From Maratus speciosus (Eukaryota; Arthropoda; Arachnida; Araneae; Salticidae): a stretch of 64,000 nucleotides of DNA. The stretch lies in NCBI GenBank assembly GCA_963932465.1, contig OZ010798.1:19328981-19392980 (forward strand). The letters are read 5' to 3'. Under the pieces are notes generated by a model that was not told where the DNA came from, searched no databases, and saw only the letters and a list, made by a program, of their open reading frames with translations. A program made the position numbers and the translations under genes. Shown here in pieces: positions 35,823-45,808 of the stretch (its first letter is position 1; the number at the start of each line of letters is the position of its first letter).

Positions 35823-37100
35823 AATACCTCTTTAATGGCATTTCTCCCAAAAGGCAAGATACCTCTATTTGGCGAAACTTTTCAAATTCCTAAAATTTAT
35901 ATATTTGAACGCTTTATACCTCTGAATAGCGGGCACCTCTCAATCTAAACAACATGTAACATGTGTATGTGTAACATAAACTATCAAATATACGATACAT
36001 GTGCTTTTGTGTGTATCAAAAATGAAATGCTAATAATATTTTTCATATTTTTCATATTTCGAAACAAGAAAAAATGGTTTTTAACGAAAGAGCATTTCTT
36101 ATATACATTTTATTTCTCATGCAGTAAATTGTATATATTCATACATATTCAAATACGTATTTATTTTCCTCAGAAACATAGTTGTGCTGAAACTTTTTGT
36201 GAAAATCTTATCTCAACAACCTGAGTGGCAAAAAAGCTATATATGCCCCGAAAGAATTCTTCTAGTGTGAACCTGACAGAAAGAAAATTAGATTCATCCG
36301 AGTCGATGTTTGACTTTATTCAACGATTCCAAGGTGTTCGCTATTTAGAGGTTTTACTATATTTGAATAATAAAAAATATAGATTTGCTCATTCTTCTAT
36401 AATATGTAAAACATAAAAATGGTATTAGAGATACAATTGTAGATCATAATGATATTAAAACATGATTTACTGTCCTTTCACTGCGGTTTCGTGTTGAAAT
36501 ATTGCGGGTTGCCGAAAATTATTTTTGTGGGTTCGGGTCGAGGGATTTTTTTTATCGGATTCGGGTCGGGTACAAAACGACTCACTGACTTTAAACACGG
36601 CGATAATTTAGTTTTCATGAATGGTAAAAAAGAATTTTTACTGTGAACTATAAATGGAAAATTTGTATCGTAAGACAGTGGGGAAAATGTATTTTGAGGC
36701 CCCTTTAAAATGTGGGCCCAGGGAACACGCCCCGTGTACCCCTGTGATACTCGAGCCCTGATATATATAGTGTTTCTACTATCGGGATCGGGACCATGAA
36801 AATAATATTCCTTTTACGGCAGTTGTCAAATTCCCTGGTCAACAATTGTGAAACTTTCTGACATATTTTAATCCCATGAGGGGCGGTGGGACATATTATA
36901 TCCCACCTAATTTTAATGCACATTCGCACCAGAAACTTTTTATTAAATTTCACTTTTTAAACTTTGGTGAAAAAAACTCAAAAGATTGCTTTTCCTCTTT
37001 TTGAAATAATTCTTTTTTTAAATTCCGGTGTGAATTCAACATTTCACAAACACAACTGCTTCCCCCTCAAAGAGTAAAAACATAAAGTCACAAAATTGGC
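35823..37100. other. Non-coding stretch, mostly unrecognised
   Basis: GGGTTCGGGTCGAGGG and GGATTCGGGTCGGGTAC near 36530-36575 resemble hAT subterminal sequence. On the minus strand CAGGGCTCGAGTATCACAGG (end near 36760) looks like a hAT end. No partners were found. Confidence 0.4.
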
Positions 37101-37425
37101 AGGCCTGACTATTGAAGCGATTTGGAATCGAATTGCGTTTTTCATTTTTTTGATCGATAAATTACTTATCGAGTTATAAGCGATTTTTGTCATGTGACGA
37201 TTGGTTTTATCCTTTCTCTTTCTGTCACGTCCGGAAATTCGGTTCAAAACGCCCACTTTGACAGTATTTTTTGAAAATCTTTTGTGTTTACCAAGGAATG
37301 GAAAACGTCATTAGATTCCCTAATTTTTTAATAATAACTCCTGGCCATCCCATGCGTTTCCGAACAAAAATGATTTAAAAATATGTTAGAAAGTTTCCCC
37401 TTTGGATTTGAGAACAGCCTTTTAA
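37101..37425 (+). repeat. Dispersed repeat, copy D
   Basis: Matches copy C (3339-3655) from GGCCTGACTATTGAAGCGAT to TTTGGATTTGAGAACAG. It is broken at its right end by the TTAA element that begins at 37426. Confidence 0.72.
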
Positions 37426-38413
37426 CCCTTTATATCCGGAATTTTGAATACAAAAATTGCTTCATTATATATAATAATAATAATTTGATTTTTAGATATT
37501 TTTATTAATTAAAACTGATTTAATAAATCGGTCGTTAGAGCTCTATTTGCAAAATATTTACAAGAATAATGAGCTTTGTAATATACTTATAACTACTTAA
37601 AATATGGCAAAAACATATAAAAATATTATTTAATGCAACCCGAGATCTTTCGAACACACACGCGTTCATTTTCAAAGGGAAGAAAGATGATTGACTGAAT
37701 AGAAATACATTTCAAAAACAAAAATAGTACGCATGCGCAAGCGGAGTTCAGTCGATTTCTCTGCAGAGGAGTGAAAAGATCAGCTCATATTATCAGGAGG
37801 TCTGGAAATATTTAGGATATTGTACCAAACTGCGGGAATATTATAAGAAAGGACATCGTTACAAACATTATCACTTCTAAATAGTGCGCATGCGTACTAT
37901 TTTTGTTTTTAAAATGTATTTCTATTCAGTCAGTCATCTTTTTTCCCTTTGAAAATGAACGCGTGTGTGTTAGAAAGATCTCGGGTTGCATTAAATAATA
38001 TTTTTATATGTTTTTGTCACCTTTTAAGTAGTTATAAGTATATTATAAAGTTTATTAATAACAAGGTGAAAGTTTCCTTCACGACACTAGTGTTTAAAAC
38101 AGTGTTTTGGCTCTAAAGAATAATGAGATAAATTAACAAAAAATACTGTAATGGAAATCTCCCTATTCTTATATGAACAATGTCAATAAATGTATTGTGA
38201 TCCTATCGGTAACAGAGAAGTGTTTTGTAGTTGCAAAATTTTCGTAAAACTTTTTTTAATAGGATGAATGCTAAACCTAGGTCAAGAGTTGAGAAAATAA
38301 CCCCTTTAAAAGAAATTTAGCTTCGACTGTTTCTCTGTGTTTTCTCTATAGGACTAAGCAAATTACATTTTTACATTGAATTTTCTGTAATAGTACCGTC
38401 AGGATATAAAGGG
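37426..38413. mobile_element. TTAA-flanked fold-back element (988 bp)
   Basis: The 12-bp inverted ends CCCTTTATATCC and GGATATAAAGGG are flanked by TTAA (37422-37425 and 38414-38417), as in piggyBac-type elements. Inside, about 175-bp arms near 37565-37740 and 37885-38060 are inverted copies. Both contain GATCTCGGGTTGCATTAAAT on one strand or the other, and GCGCATGCGTACTATTTTTG on the loop side. No coding capacity. Confidence 0.85.
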
Positions 38414-38645
38414 TTAAGACAAGATTCCGTTTTTACAGGTTTTACTGCACAATACTATAACGATTATATTTTTAATTTTAAGTATCGCCCCTTTCAAAAG
38501 GCTGGTCTGAATCCGCCTCGCTGCATCCCCCTTAGCCAGGTCCCTTCTAGGGTTACCAGATTTATCTATAAAAACACCCCAGCAGATTTTTATTGAGACG
38601 TTAATGAGTATAAATGAGTTATACGTCTGTTTTGGTTTTATCATA

Positions 38646-39251
38646 GGGTAATTCCATCGTAACTGACGTAACATTTTATCATCGAATTTTGTTTTCAAAT
38701 CTATGTAAAAAATTTACTCATAAAGCTAGAACAAATTTTTACAATTTAAAATATTTCTTACTAAGGTATTAATACCCAAACACCTGAAGATTATTTCAAT
38801 CTCTCTTTGAGTCCCAAAAATTGCAATTCAAAATTCTGTAACTGACGTAACATAAAATGGACAAACATTTTTCTGCCTTCATTGAAGTGTAAAAATCATC
38901 AAAACTATCCAGTTAAAAAAAGTGATTTAATGTTCTCAACAACACTAAGTAATGCCAAATTATAACAGTAACTTGTTTAATTAATTTCTGAATAATAAAA
39001 AAGAAAAAAATGGCATTTACGCGTGTAAGGTGTAACTGACGTAACTTTTAGTGTGTAACTGACGTAACATGATGACTTTACAAAGACAATAATTGTAAAA
39101 TTAGTTTGTAAACAGTAATTTACAATGCCTTTTTATTAGGATTTTTCTATAAATTATAAAAATACATCAAGTTTTCCAATCATACCGTTAAATTAAACAT
39201 ATTATAAATTTGATTCCCCCGAAAAATGATGATTTTCTGTGGAATTGCCCC
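38646..39251. mobile_element. MITE with four AACTGACGTAAC repeats (606 bp)
   Basis: Ends GGGTAATTCCA and TGGAATTGCCCC are imperfect inverted repeats, possibly with ATA on both sides. AACTGACGTAAC occurs at 38661, 38840, 39034 and 39057. Non-coding. Confidence 0.6.
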
Positions 39252-39295
39252 ATACTACTGTAATTTTTTGCAGTCTACTATACTGTGTTAAGGGT

Positions 39296-39813
39296 TGTGA
39301 TATCGTACCTTCGCCACACATTTTCGACGGGGAAAGCAACAGGCATTTCCGTGGAGGACAATGGTCTTTTGTGTAAAGGCATGCAGGGGAAATGCCTGGC
39401 ATACTTCTGCCCTTGGGATCTGCTCAACAGGGTATTTCAACTTTTCCAAGAAATAGGGGTGGCTGGACAATGTGTGGGAATTCGTCCCTAAAGTGAAAGT
39501 AAAAAGAGACTCATGCAGAAGCTAGTGTGGAGGCTGAGAGTAGACTGGGTGACACTGATGAAGTGAGGTTGTTTTTTTTACCAACGGAAGAGATGAGAGT
39601 AAAAATCGTTTTACTCAGGTTGGCTATGAGAAGTATAGAACTGTTAATAAAAAGTGAGAGTGTCTACCTATGAATGGTAAAGTTTGTTATTTCATTTTTC
39701 AAATCTATTTTAGTTGTTCTAATAAAGAACTTTGGTAAGAAACATGTATTATTTTTCAACGATCATCTCACAAGAGCTTAGTGAACCAAAAAGCTCTGGC
39801 CCACTACATCACA
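39296..39813 (+). repeat. 5' LTR
   Basis: 518 bp, TG...CA ends, 5-6-bp inverted tips (TGTGAT/ATCACA). A polyadenylation signal AATAAA is at 39721-39726. A few LTR-internal frames are open but code for nothing recognisable. Confidence 0.95.
39721..39726 (+). promoter_or_regulatory. Polyadenylation signal in 5' LTR
   Basis: AATAAA in TTCTAATAAAGAAC. The same hexamer is at 46235-46240 in the 3' LTR, where it would end the genomic transcript. Confidence 0.55.
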
Positions 39814-39829
39814 GCTATAGTATTATAAA

Positions 39830-39845
39830 TGGTGGCAGCTTACGG
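39830..39845 (+). promoter_or_regulatory. Candidate primer-binding site
   Basis: TGGTGGCAGCTTACGG, 16 bases after the 5' LTR. It begins TGG, so its complement ends CCA like a tRNA 3' end. The distance from the LTR is longer than typical. I cannot name the tRNA without a search. Confidence 0.45.
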
Positions 39846-40807
39846 ATTAATTAGGTCTAGCATAAATTAGACTGGACCCACGTGAACTTGATGTACAGAA
39901 GGACACTGTGTTAGAAACAAGGACAGTCGGTGATGAAATCTTGTGTTTGACGGGAAAGATTTTCAAGTGTATCCGGTGAGGAACTGTGAAATCTGGAGTG
40001 TCGAATATGTTAGCTGGTATGTAACAAGGACTAAGGATTCGACGATATAGAAAATTTCTTCAGTAGACATCCAGTGCAGTGGATAGAAGACTATTCATGG
40101 ATCGCCCTTAGGAATCCATGGAGACAGCTTGTGTGTAAATTTCCCGGCAGAAATCAAGTTAGATCCGGAGATACGACAGTAACTGAAAAAAAAAAGTGCA
40201 GGAAAGCCTTGGAGCAGTGTAGAGAAATGTCTACATTTGAAGGTAAGCCCTTTTATGAAATTTTCCAGAGAGGTCTGTTAGGATTTAATATTGTATATGT
40301 CTGTTCTTGGTAATTTGTATATGTTTAATAGATAAAAAGTCTAGGGTAGCTATTAATTTGGGTTCGAAATTTTTAGTTAGATTTTTTATATTAAACGGGT
40401 TTCTTAAAGTCTGTACGGTAATTCATTTGGTTTTGAAAATTTAATATTTATGTATTTCATAATTTAGGATAGTAAATTACGGTTGATTAATAAAAGAATA
40501 TTAATCATTAAAATTAATCATAGTTGTGGATGTAACTTTTAGTTATAAAGTTGGGGCATATACAGCTTTTGTTTATTACAGCAATAAAGTTATTTGAAAT
40601 TTTATGGGTATGCTGTAGGAAAGAGCAGGCTTAATTGTTTATATATAAATTGTATTTATATAGTACTGTGAGTATCAAAATAATTTTGAGGATTTACTCA
40701 GTTTTAAAGGATATAACAAGTGCATGAAAATTTTCGGTAGGAAAATTGTATTATTGTTTTATTCATTGAAATATATCTAAAGGATAAAATCCTATTCCTT
40801 ATTGTGT

Positions 40808-40839
<32 letters not shown>

Positions 40840-40904
40840 TTTGGTGTTTTACAAATTGTATATATTTGTGTATTTTTGTGATTAGTATATTTTGGGGGAA
40901 AATC
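39846..40904 (+). other. Untranslated leader of the retrotransposon
   Basis: About 1 kb without long frames. A short ATG frame (40227) runs straight into AAGGTAAGCC, a good splice-donor match, at 40243. A TA run lies near 40810-40833 and TTGTGATTAG, a possible acceptor, sits just before the Gag ATG. Splicing is only a possibility. Confidence 0.5.
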
Positions 40905-41948
40905 ATGGAAGAATTTCTAGGGAAATATACTAAAAATATCTTGCTTTTGCTGGCAGAGGAATTTGAGACCAACGTGTCGGCAACTGATAAGAAAAAAACT
41001 ATAATTCAGGCTATTTTAGAAGCATCGGATTATAATGAGAGTTTTGCTAAATCGAATTTGGAATGTATTCTTAAAGAGGATGCAGAACGTAAAGAAAACG
41101 AAGGACGTGAAAAAACAAGACAATTTGAGTTAGAAAAATTAAGAATTCAAAATTCTTCGGAAACTGTTAGTCTTTCGTCTAGTGATATGAATGTAGGTTC
41201 GCATAGGAATCCAAAAATTAATTTGAAAGAATTAGTTCCACGCTTTGATTCTAAATTAATTGACATCACTCTTTTCTTTATGATCTTTGAAAAACAGGCA
41301 GAAAAAGCTAAAATTTCGCAAGAGGATATGGTTAGCCAATTAATTCCCTTATTGCCATCAGATATCGCGGAAATTATAGTGAAACAACCAGCAGAATTAG
41401 GAGATGATTTTCAACATGTAAAAAAAGTTTTATTAAATCGTTTTAGATTAGGAACAGGTGCTTTAAAACAGAAGTTTGAAAATCATCAAAGGAAACCTGG
41501 AGCGTTATGGGTAGACTTGGTATATGAATTAAGGGGTTATTTGGATAATTGGTTGGAATCATTAGAAATAAAGGATTTCGAGTCTTTAAAAGAGCTCATG
41601 CTCACAGAGCAAGTAAAAAAACGCGTTCCTTTTGAAGTAAAAGAAAAAATTATGGATGAATGGGATGAAATGAAAGAAGCTTCGAAACTTGCTGATAAAT
41701 GTGACAAATATGAGAGTATTAGAAGTAGTTTCAGGAAATCAGAAAAAAAATCTTGGGAAAAAAAACCTTATTCAGAGATGCAAAGAAGCAATTTAAATCC
41801 GAAAATTAGGGGTGAAGTAAAAGCTAAATCGGAGTTAGAAAATAAAACGGAAAATTTAAAAAATGATAAACTTAAACAAGACCAGGCTTTTGAGAGGAAA
41901 AGGCAGATTAGGTGTTTTTTTTTTTTTGTAATCAACCAGGGCACATAA
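40905..41948 (+). CDS. gag: Gag with SCAN-like capsid region
   Basis: Structural protein that packages the element's RNA. I take the ATG at 40905 (MEEFLGKYTKN); the open frame extends 13 codons further up but only from a TTG. Residues about 1-60 resemble a leucine-rich helical leader. A charged linker (about 60-90) follows, then a capsid-like helical region (about 105-270). Within it, about 173-270, the pattern RFR, then a leucine/aromatic-spaced LVYELRGYLDNWL, then ELMLTEQ, then VPFEVKEKI, then A..LADKCDKYE tracks the helices of the SCAN domain, which is known to derive from Gmr1-like capsids. A basic tail leads to a zinc knuckle whose first cysteine is residue 337. Immediately after it a 13-T run ends the correct frame, and the stop follows at 41948. 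The remaining knuckle residues are in the pol frame. Gag and pol thus overlap out of frame by -1. Confidence 0.85.
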   Translation: MEEFLGKYTKNILLLLAEEFETNVSATDKKKTIIQAILEASDYNESFAKSNLECILKEDAERKENEGREKTRQFELEKLRIQNSSETVSLSSSDMNVGSHRNPKINLKELVPRFDSKLIDITLFFMIFEKQAEKAKISQEDMVSQLIPLLPSDIAEIIVKQPAELGDDFQHVKKVLLNRFRLGTGALKQKFENHQRKPGALWVDLVYELRGYLDNWLESLEIKDFESLKELMLTEQVKKRVPFEVKEKIMDEWDEMKEASKLADKCDKYESIRSSFRKSEKKSWEKKPYSEMQRSNLNPKIRGEVKAKSELENKTENLKNDKLKQDQAFERKRQIRCFFFFVINQGT

Positions 41949-44900
41949 AACCAGATTGTGCGGAATGGTTAAAAAAGAAAAATCAGTTCAATACAGTTAA
42001 TCATTTAGGTAATGATGTTGATTTAGGGGATTGTTTTAAACATTATCTAAAAAAAGCTCTAATAAACGGGGTTGAAAGACACTATTTGAGGGACACAGGA
42101 GCAGAGATTGATCTATGCGATAGAAATTGGGTTAAAACAGAGGATTTTACTGGAGATATAACTTGGGTACGTCAACCTCTTGTTAATGAATGTAAATGTT
42201 TACCATTAGCATGGGTGACTATAAAAGGGGATTTTGGTTGCATCACCACTAAGGCGGCGATTAAACCATCGGAGTCGGAGCAAGGTTACTATCTCTTAGG
42301 TAATAAAACTGCGGAGCTTATTGAGCAAAATAAAGGAAATGGTGTTCCTATAAATATGGTGGTTACCCGTAGTAAGACGAATTCTTTAAAAAAAGGAATG
42401 GAGCAACGGGATGTTGATAAGGAAATGTCGTTTGTTGATCAGGCAAAGTTAGAAGAGCAACCAGGTAGGGTAGATAAAATTGGGGATTGCTCACAGAACA
42501 AAGAAACGCAGGTAGTTCAAATGGATGAGAATAGACAGGATGAAAGTCAAATCGAAGATCTTATGTTATTACCGAAATGGGAGGTGAAAGATAATGTGGG
42601 ATTGAATAAAATTACAGCGAAAGATTTCAGCTTAGCTCAGAAACAGTGCTTATCTTTAAAAACATTATGGGAAAAGGCAAATAATGTAGAAGAAAAGGAA
42701 TTTAAAATAATGGGAAATAAATTAGTAAGAGTTTCACATTCAAATAGTGGGGATGAGAAATTACAATTATGTTTGCCATTAGAATTTAGAGAGAAAATAA
42801 TGAAGATGTGTCATGAGGAAGTTGCGGGACATTTAGGGGCGACTAAAACAAAAGATAGGGTAATTAAATGCTATTTTTGGCCAAATTGTTACAAGGAAAT
42901 TGAGGCATTTGTAAGAACTTGCGATCTGTGTCAAAAGGTTGGTAAAAATAGAGATAAAAAGAAAGCTCCCTTGAAGCTCGTGCCAATAATTTCAGAAGTT
43001 TTCTCCAGGATAAATATTGATGGTGTAGGCCCTTTGAGTTTAAGCGAGAAAAATAATAGATACTTGATTACTTCAATTTGTGTTGCGTCAAAATATCCAG
43101 ATGCGATTCCAGTAGAAGATTTAACTTCTCCGTCAGTGATTGAGGGGCTAATACAAATATTTTCTAGGACTGGTTATCCAAAAGAGGTACAATGTGATTT
43201 GGGTAGGTCATTTACAATTGAGTTGGCATCGGAATTTTTTGATAGGTTTGGTATTAAGGTTGTACATAGTTCAGTTTGCCACCCAGAATCGAATAGCGTT
43301 GAACGGATGCATGGTAGTTTAAAAAAGGTTATAAAGACATTATGTTTGGAGGCAGGAAAAGATTGGGAAGCGGTCTTGCCAATGGCTTTATTTGCTTTGA
43401 GGATTGTAAGTCATGAAAGCACGGGATTTAGCCCTGCTGAGCTTGTACATGGTAAGAATTTACGAATGCCACATACTCTTGTATATGAAAATTGGATGGA
43501 AAAGGAAACGGTAAATCAGAATGTAGTGGACTATATTTTGAACTTAAGTAATAGATTGAAACATTGTCAAGAATTAGCGTGTAAAAGAATGAAAGAGTGT
43601 CAGGAGAAACGAAAACAATGGTATGATAAGAATGCGGTGTATAGAAAATTTAATGTTGGAGACAAAGTGTTAGTTCTGGCTACTTCGAAACCAAATAAAA
43701 TGGCGGTTGATTGGATAGGACCGGGAACTATTACTAGCGTAATATCTCAAACTAATTATACTATCGATATTCCGGAAAAGAGAAATAAGTCTACTATTTA
43801 TCATGTTAATTTAATTAAACCATATTATAGTAGACCTGAATTTGTAAATTTGTTGATTGATGAGGAGTGTGAGGAAATTGAGGATCAAACGGAAATTCCT
43901 TATCCCATTGCGGATCCCACTCAATTAGACTTTTGGGAATTAGTAAAAGAAAGTAATTTGGAAAAACGTGTTTCTACAGAGCAAATAGGAGATTTCAGGA
44001 CAATGATTGAGCGTCATATGAAAGTTTTTTCTACGGACCCTGGGAGTACCCCGTTAGTTAAAATGGACATTGTTTTAACGGATGATGTGCCGGTAAGATC
44101 AAAACCATATCGTATGTCGCCGAGGCAATTAGAGATTATGCGTGAAGAGATTCGGAGGCTTTTAGATTTGGGTGTGATTGAAGTCGGGCAATCAGATTAT
44201 GCTTCGCCTATGATTTTAGTTGAGAGTGCGGGTAAAGACGCTCGCCCTTGTGTGGACTATAGGAAATTAAATGCAAAGACCAGAACTGAATTTTTCCCTT
44301 TGCCAAACATTGAAGAGGTTGTTGAGAAAGTGAGTACAGCGCCTTTTATTACTGTTATGGATCTGACGAAAGGTTATTTTCAGATTCCTCTCACGGAAGA
44401 AGCTCAGAGATATGCGGCTTTTGTAACACCATTTGGGACCTTTTTACCTAAAGTCATGATGTTTGGACTTTTAAATTCAGCATATTATTTTTGTAAATTG
44501 ATTGCCATAGTTTTATATGGGTTAGAGTCATTTCCGGTTCCATATATCGATGATATAGCTATATTTTCTTTGACATGGGAACAGCATTTAAAAGATGTGG
44601 AAGCGGTTCTTAAGCGGTTAAAAGAAGCAAATCTAACGGTGAAACCATCCAAATGCCAATTCGCGCAAGATCACGTAAAATTTCTGGGACAGGAAATTGG
44701 GTCAGGAAAAAGGTCCCCTAGTGAAGCTAAATTGCAGGCTATTAAAGATTTTCCAAATCCGACGACGAAAACACAGCTAAGAGCATATCTGGGAATGGTA
44801 GGGTATTACGCGAGGTACATAAAGAATTATGCTACCATAGCAGTGCCGTTAACAGATGCTTTAAAAGGGAAAATAAAAAAAGAAAAAATCATATGGGACG

Positions 44901-45349
44901 AGAAGTGTAATAATGCATTTGAAGAATTAAAGTTAAAATTAATGAAAAGTTCTGTGTTATATGCGCCTGATTTTAAGCAGAAATTCATTGTGCAAACAGA
45001 TGCGAGTTTGTATGGGGCAGGAATTGTTTTATCTCAAATTATTGCAGGTGAAGAGCATCCAATTTTGTATCTTAGCAAAAAATTTTCTCGTGCGGAGCAA
45101 AATTATAGCACGATAGAAAGAGAATTAGCGGCTATAGTATATGGATTAAAAAAGTTAAATTATTATTTGGATGGGCAAAAATTCGAAATACAAACCGATC
45201 ATAATCCATTAGTGTACTTAAAGAAAATGGTTGGTACAAACTCTCGTTTGACACGTTGGGCTCTATTTTTGCAGCCATTAAATTTTGAAATTACACATAA
45301 GCCAGGAAAATTACATGGAAATGCAGATGGTCTAAGTAGGAAGATTTAG
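41912..45349 (+). CDS. pol: Pol polyprotein: protease-integrase-RT-RNase H
   Basis: Residue 1 is taken at 41912, the start of the open frame (GTG codon, no own ATG); translation presumably came from gag. Residues 6-16 finish the zinc knuckle. Protease: DTGAEIDL at 61-68. Integrase: H301-H307-C337-C340 zinc-binding domain; catalytic D370 (INIDGVGPL), D429 (QCDLGRSF) and E464 (SNSVERMHG), the last pair one residue closer than usual; a GPY-type tail around 580-638 (WIGPG...YHVNLIKPYY). Reverse transcriptase: about 718-930, with RPCVDYRKLN at 778-787, D817 (VMDLTKGYFQIPL), a divergent FGLLNSAYYF at 851-860 where FGLxNAPATF is usual, and YIDD at 878-881. RNase H: D1030, E1071, D1096 and D1139, ending NADGLSRKI. 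Unbroken over 1145 codons. No chromodomain and no downstream env. Confidence 0.93.
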   Translation: MFFFFCNQPGHIKPDCAEWLKKKNQFNTVNHLGNDVDLGDCFKHYLKKALINGVERHYLRDTGAEIDLCDRNWVKTEDFTGDITWVRQPLVNECKCLPLAWVTIKGDFGCITTKAAIKPSESEQGYYLLGNKTAELIEQNKGNGVPINMVVTRSKTNSLKKGMEQRDVDKEMSFVDQAKLEEQPGRVDKIGDCSQNKETQVVQMDENRQDESQIEDLMLLPKWEVKDNVGLNKITAKDFSLAQKQCLSLKTLWEKANNVEEKEFKIMGNKLVRVSHSNSGDEKLQLCLPLEFREKIMKMCHEEVAGHLGATKTKDRVIKCYFWPNCYKEIEAFVRTCDLCQKVGKNRDKKKAPLKLVPIISEVFSRINIDGVGPLSLSEKNNRYLITSICVASKYPDAIPVEDLTSPSVIEGLIQIFSRTGYPKEVQCDLGRSFTIELASEFFDRFGIKVVHSSVCHPESNSVERMHGSLKKVIKTLCLEAGKDWEAVLPMALFALRIVSHESTGFSPAELVHGKNLRMPHTLVYENWMEKETVNQNVVDYILNLSNRLKHCQELACKRMKECQEKRKQWYDKNAVYRKFNVGDKVLVLATSKPNKMAVDWIGPGTITSVISQTNYTIDIPEKRNKSTIYHVNLIKPYYSRPEFVNLLIDEECEEIEDQTEIPYPIADPTQLDFWELVKESNLEKRVSTEQIGDFRTMIERHMKVFSTDPGSTPLVKMDIVLTDDVPVRSKPYRMSPRQLEIMREEIRRLLDLGVIEVGQSDYASPMILVESAGKDARPCVDYRKLNAKTRTEFFPLPNIEEVVEKVSTAPFITVMDLTKGYFQIPLTEEAQRYAAFVTPFGTFLPKVMMFGLLNSAYYFCKLIAIVLYGLESFPVPYIDDIAIFSLTWEQHLKDVEAVLKRLKEANLTVKPSKCQFAQDHVKFLGQEIGSGKRSPSEAKLQAIKDFPNPTTKTQLRAYLGMVGYYARYIKNYATIAVPLTDALKGKIKKEKIIWDEKCNNAFEELKLKLMKSSVLYAPDFKQKFIVQTDASLYGAGIVLSQIIAGEEHPILYLSKKFSRAEQNYSTIERELAAIVYGLKKLNYYLDGQKFEIQTDHNPLVYLKKMVGTNSRLTRWALFLQPLNFEITHKPGKLHGNADGLSRKI
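41915..41927 (+). other. 13-T homopolymer at the gag-pol junction
   Basis: The run sits between the first cysteine of the zinc knuckle (gag frame) and the second cysteine, histidine and third cysteine (pol frame, residues 6, 11 and 16). The normal spacing CX2CX4HX4C is spoiled, and the two parts differ by one frame. Options are a slippage mutation, an assembly or sequencing length error, or programmed slippage. Confidence 0.85.
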
Positions 45350-45796
45350 AATCAGAGTTAGATTTTCTGTTTGGAATTTAGTGTTCAAAATTTTAATACT
45401 TGTAATTAGGGCGTTTTATTAAGATATTGTGCTGTATGTAAAAATTTAGTTACCTAGATTGTGTTATAGTGTTTTTTTTCTTTTTTGAGCTAGTATTATA
45501 TTCAAATATTTTAAATTTAAATTAATTGTTCAATTGTTCTAGCATCAAAAATGTAAATTATTTTTATTCTTTTGATTAATTATGTGTAAGGAAAATTCTA
45601 AAAATTTCATATTTTGGTATGTCCTTTGAAACTGAGAGTGGGTATTCTTGAATTTAAGTAGAACTTTCATAATTGGGTCAAAAGTCTAAATGATATTTTA
45701 TTGCTGATTTAATGGTGTGCTTGACCTCTCTGGAAATCTATTAAAAGGGCTTATTATGTGAATTCATGCCAAATATTTCCTGTGGAAATCTCTTTT
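45350..45796 (+). other. 3' untranslated region of the retrotransposon
   Basis: About 450 AT-rich bases between pol and the purine tract. There is no envelope or other reading frame. Confidence 0.75.
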
Positions 45797-45806
45797 GGGG
45801 GGAGGT
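45797..45806 (+). promoter_or_regulatory. Polypurine tract
   Basis: GGGGGGAGGT just before the 3' LTR, after a TTTT stretch as is usual for plus-strand priming sites. Confidence 0.75.
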
Positions 45807-45808
45807 GT

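Noticed and set aside
39202..39491. Frames in the LTR (also at 45741-46004)
   Set aside because: Present in both LTRs because these are duplicates; no domain, and they overlap the LTR boundary.
41912..41914. A separate pol start codon
   Set aside because: The frame opens at GTG inside the zinc-knuckle coding region with no ATG; it reads as a continuation of gag.
45350..45796. An envelope gene after pol
   Set aside because: No frame of useful length between pol and the purine tract.
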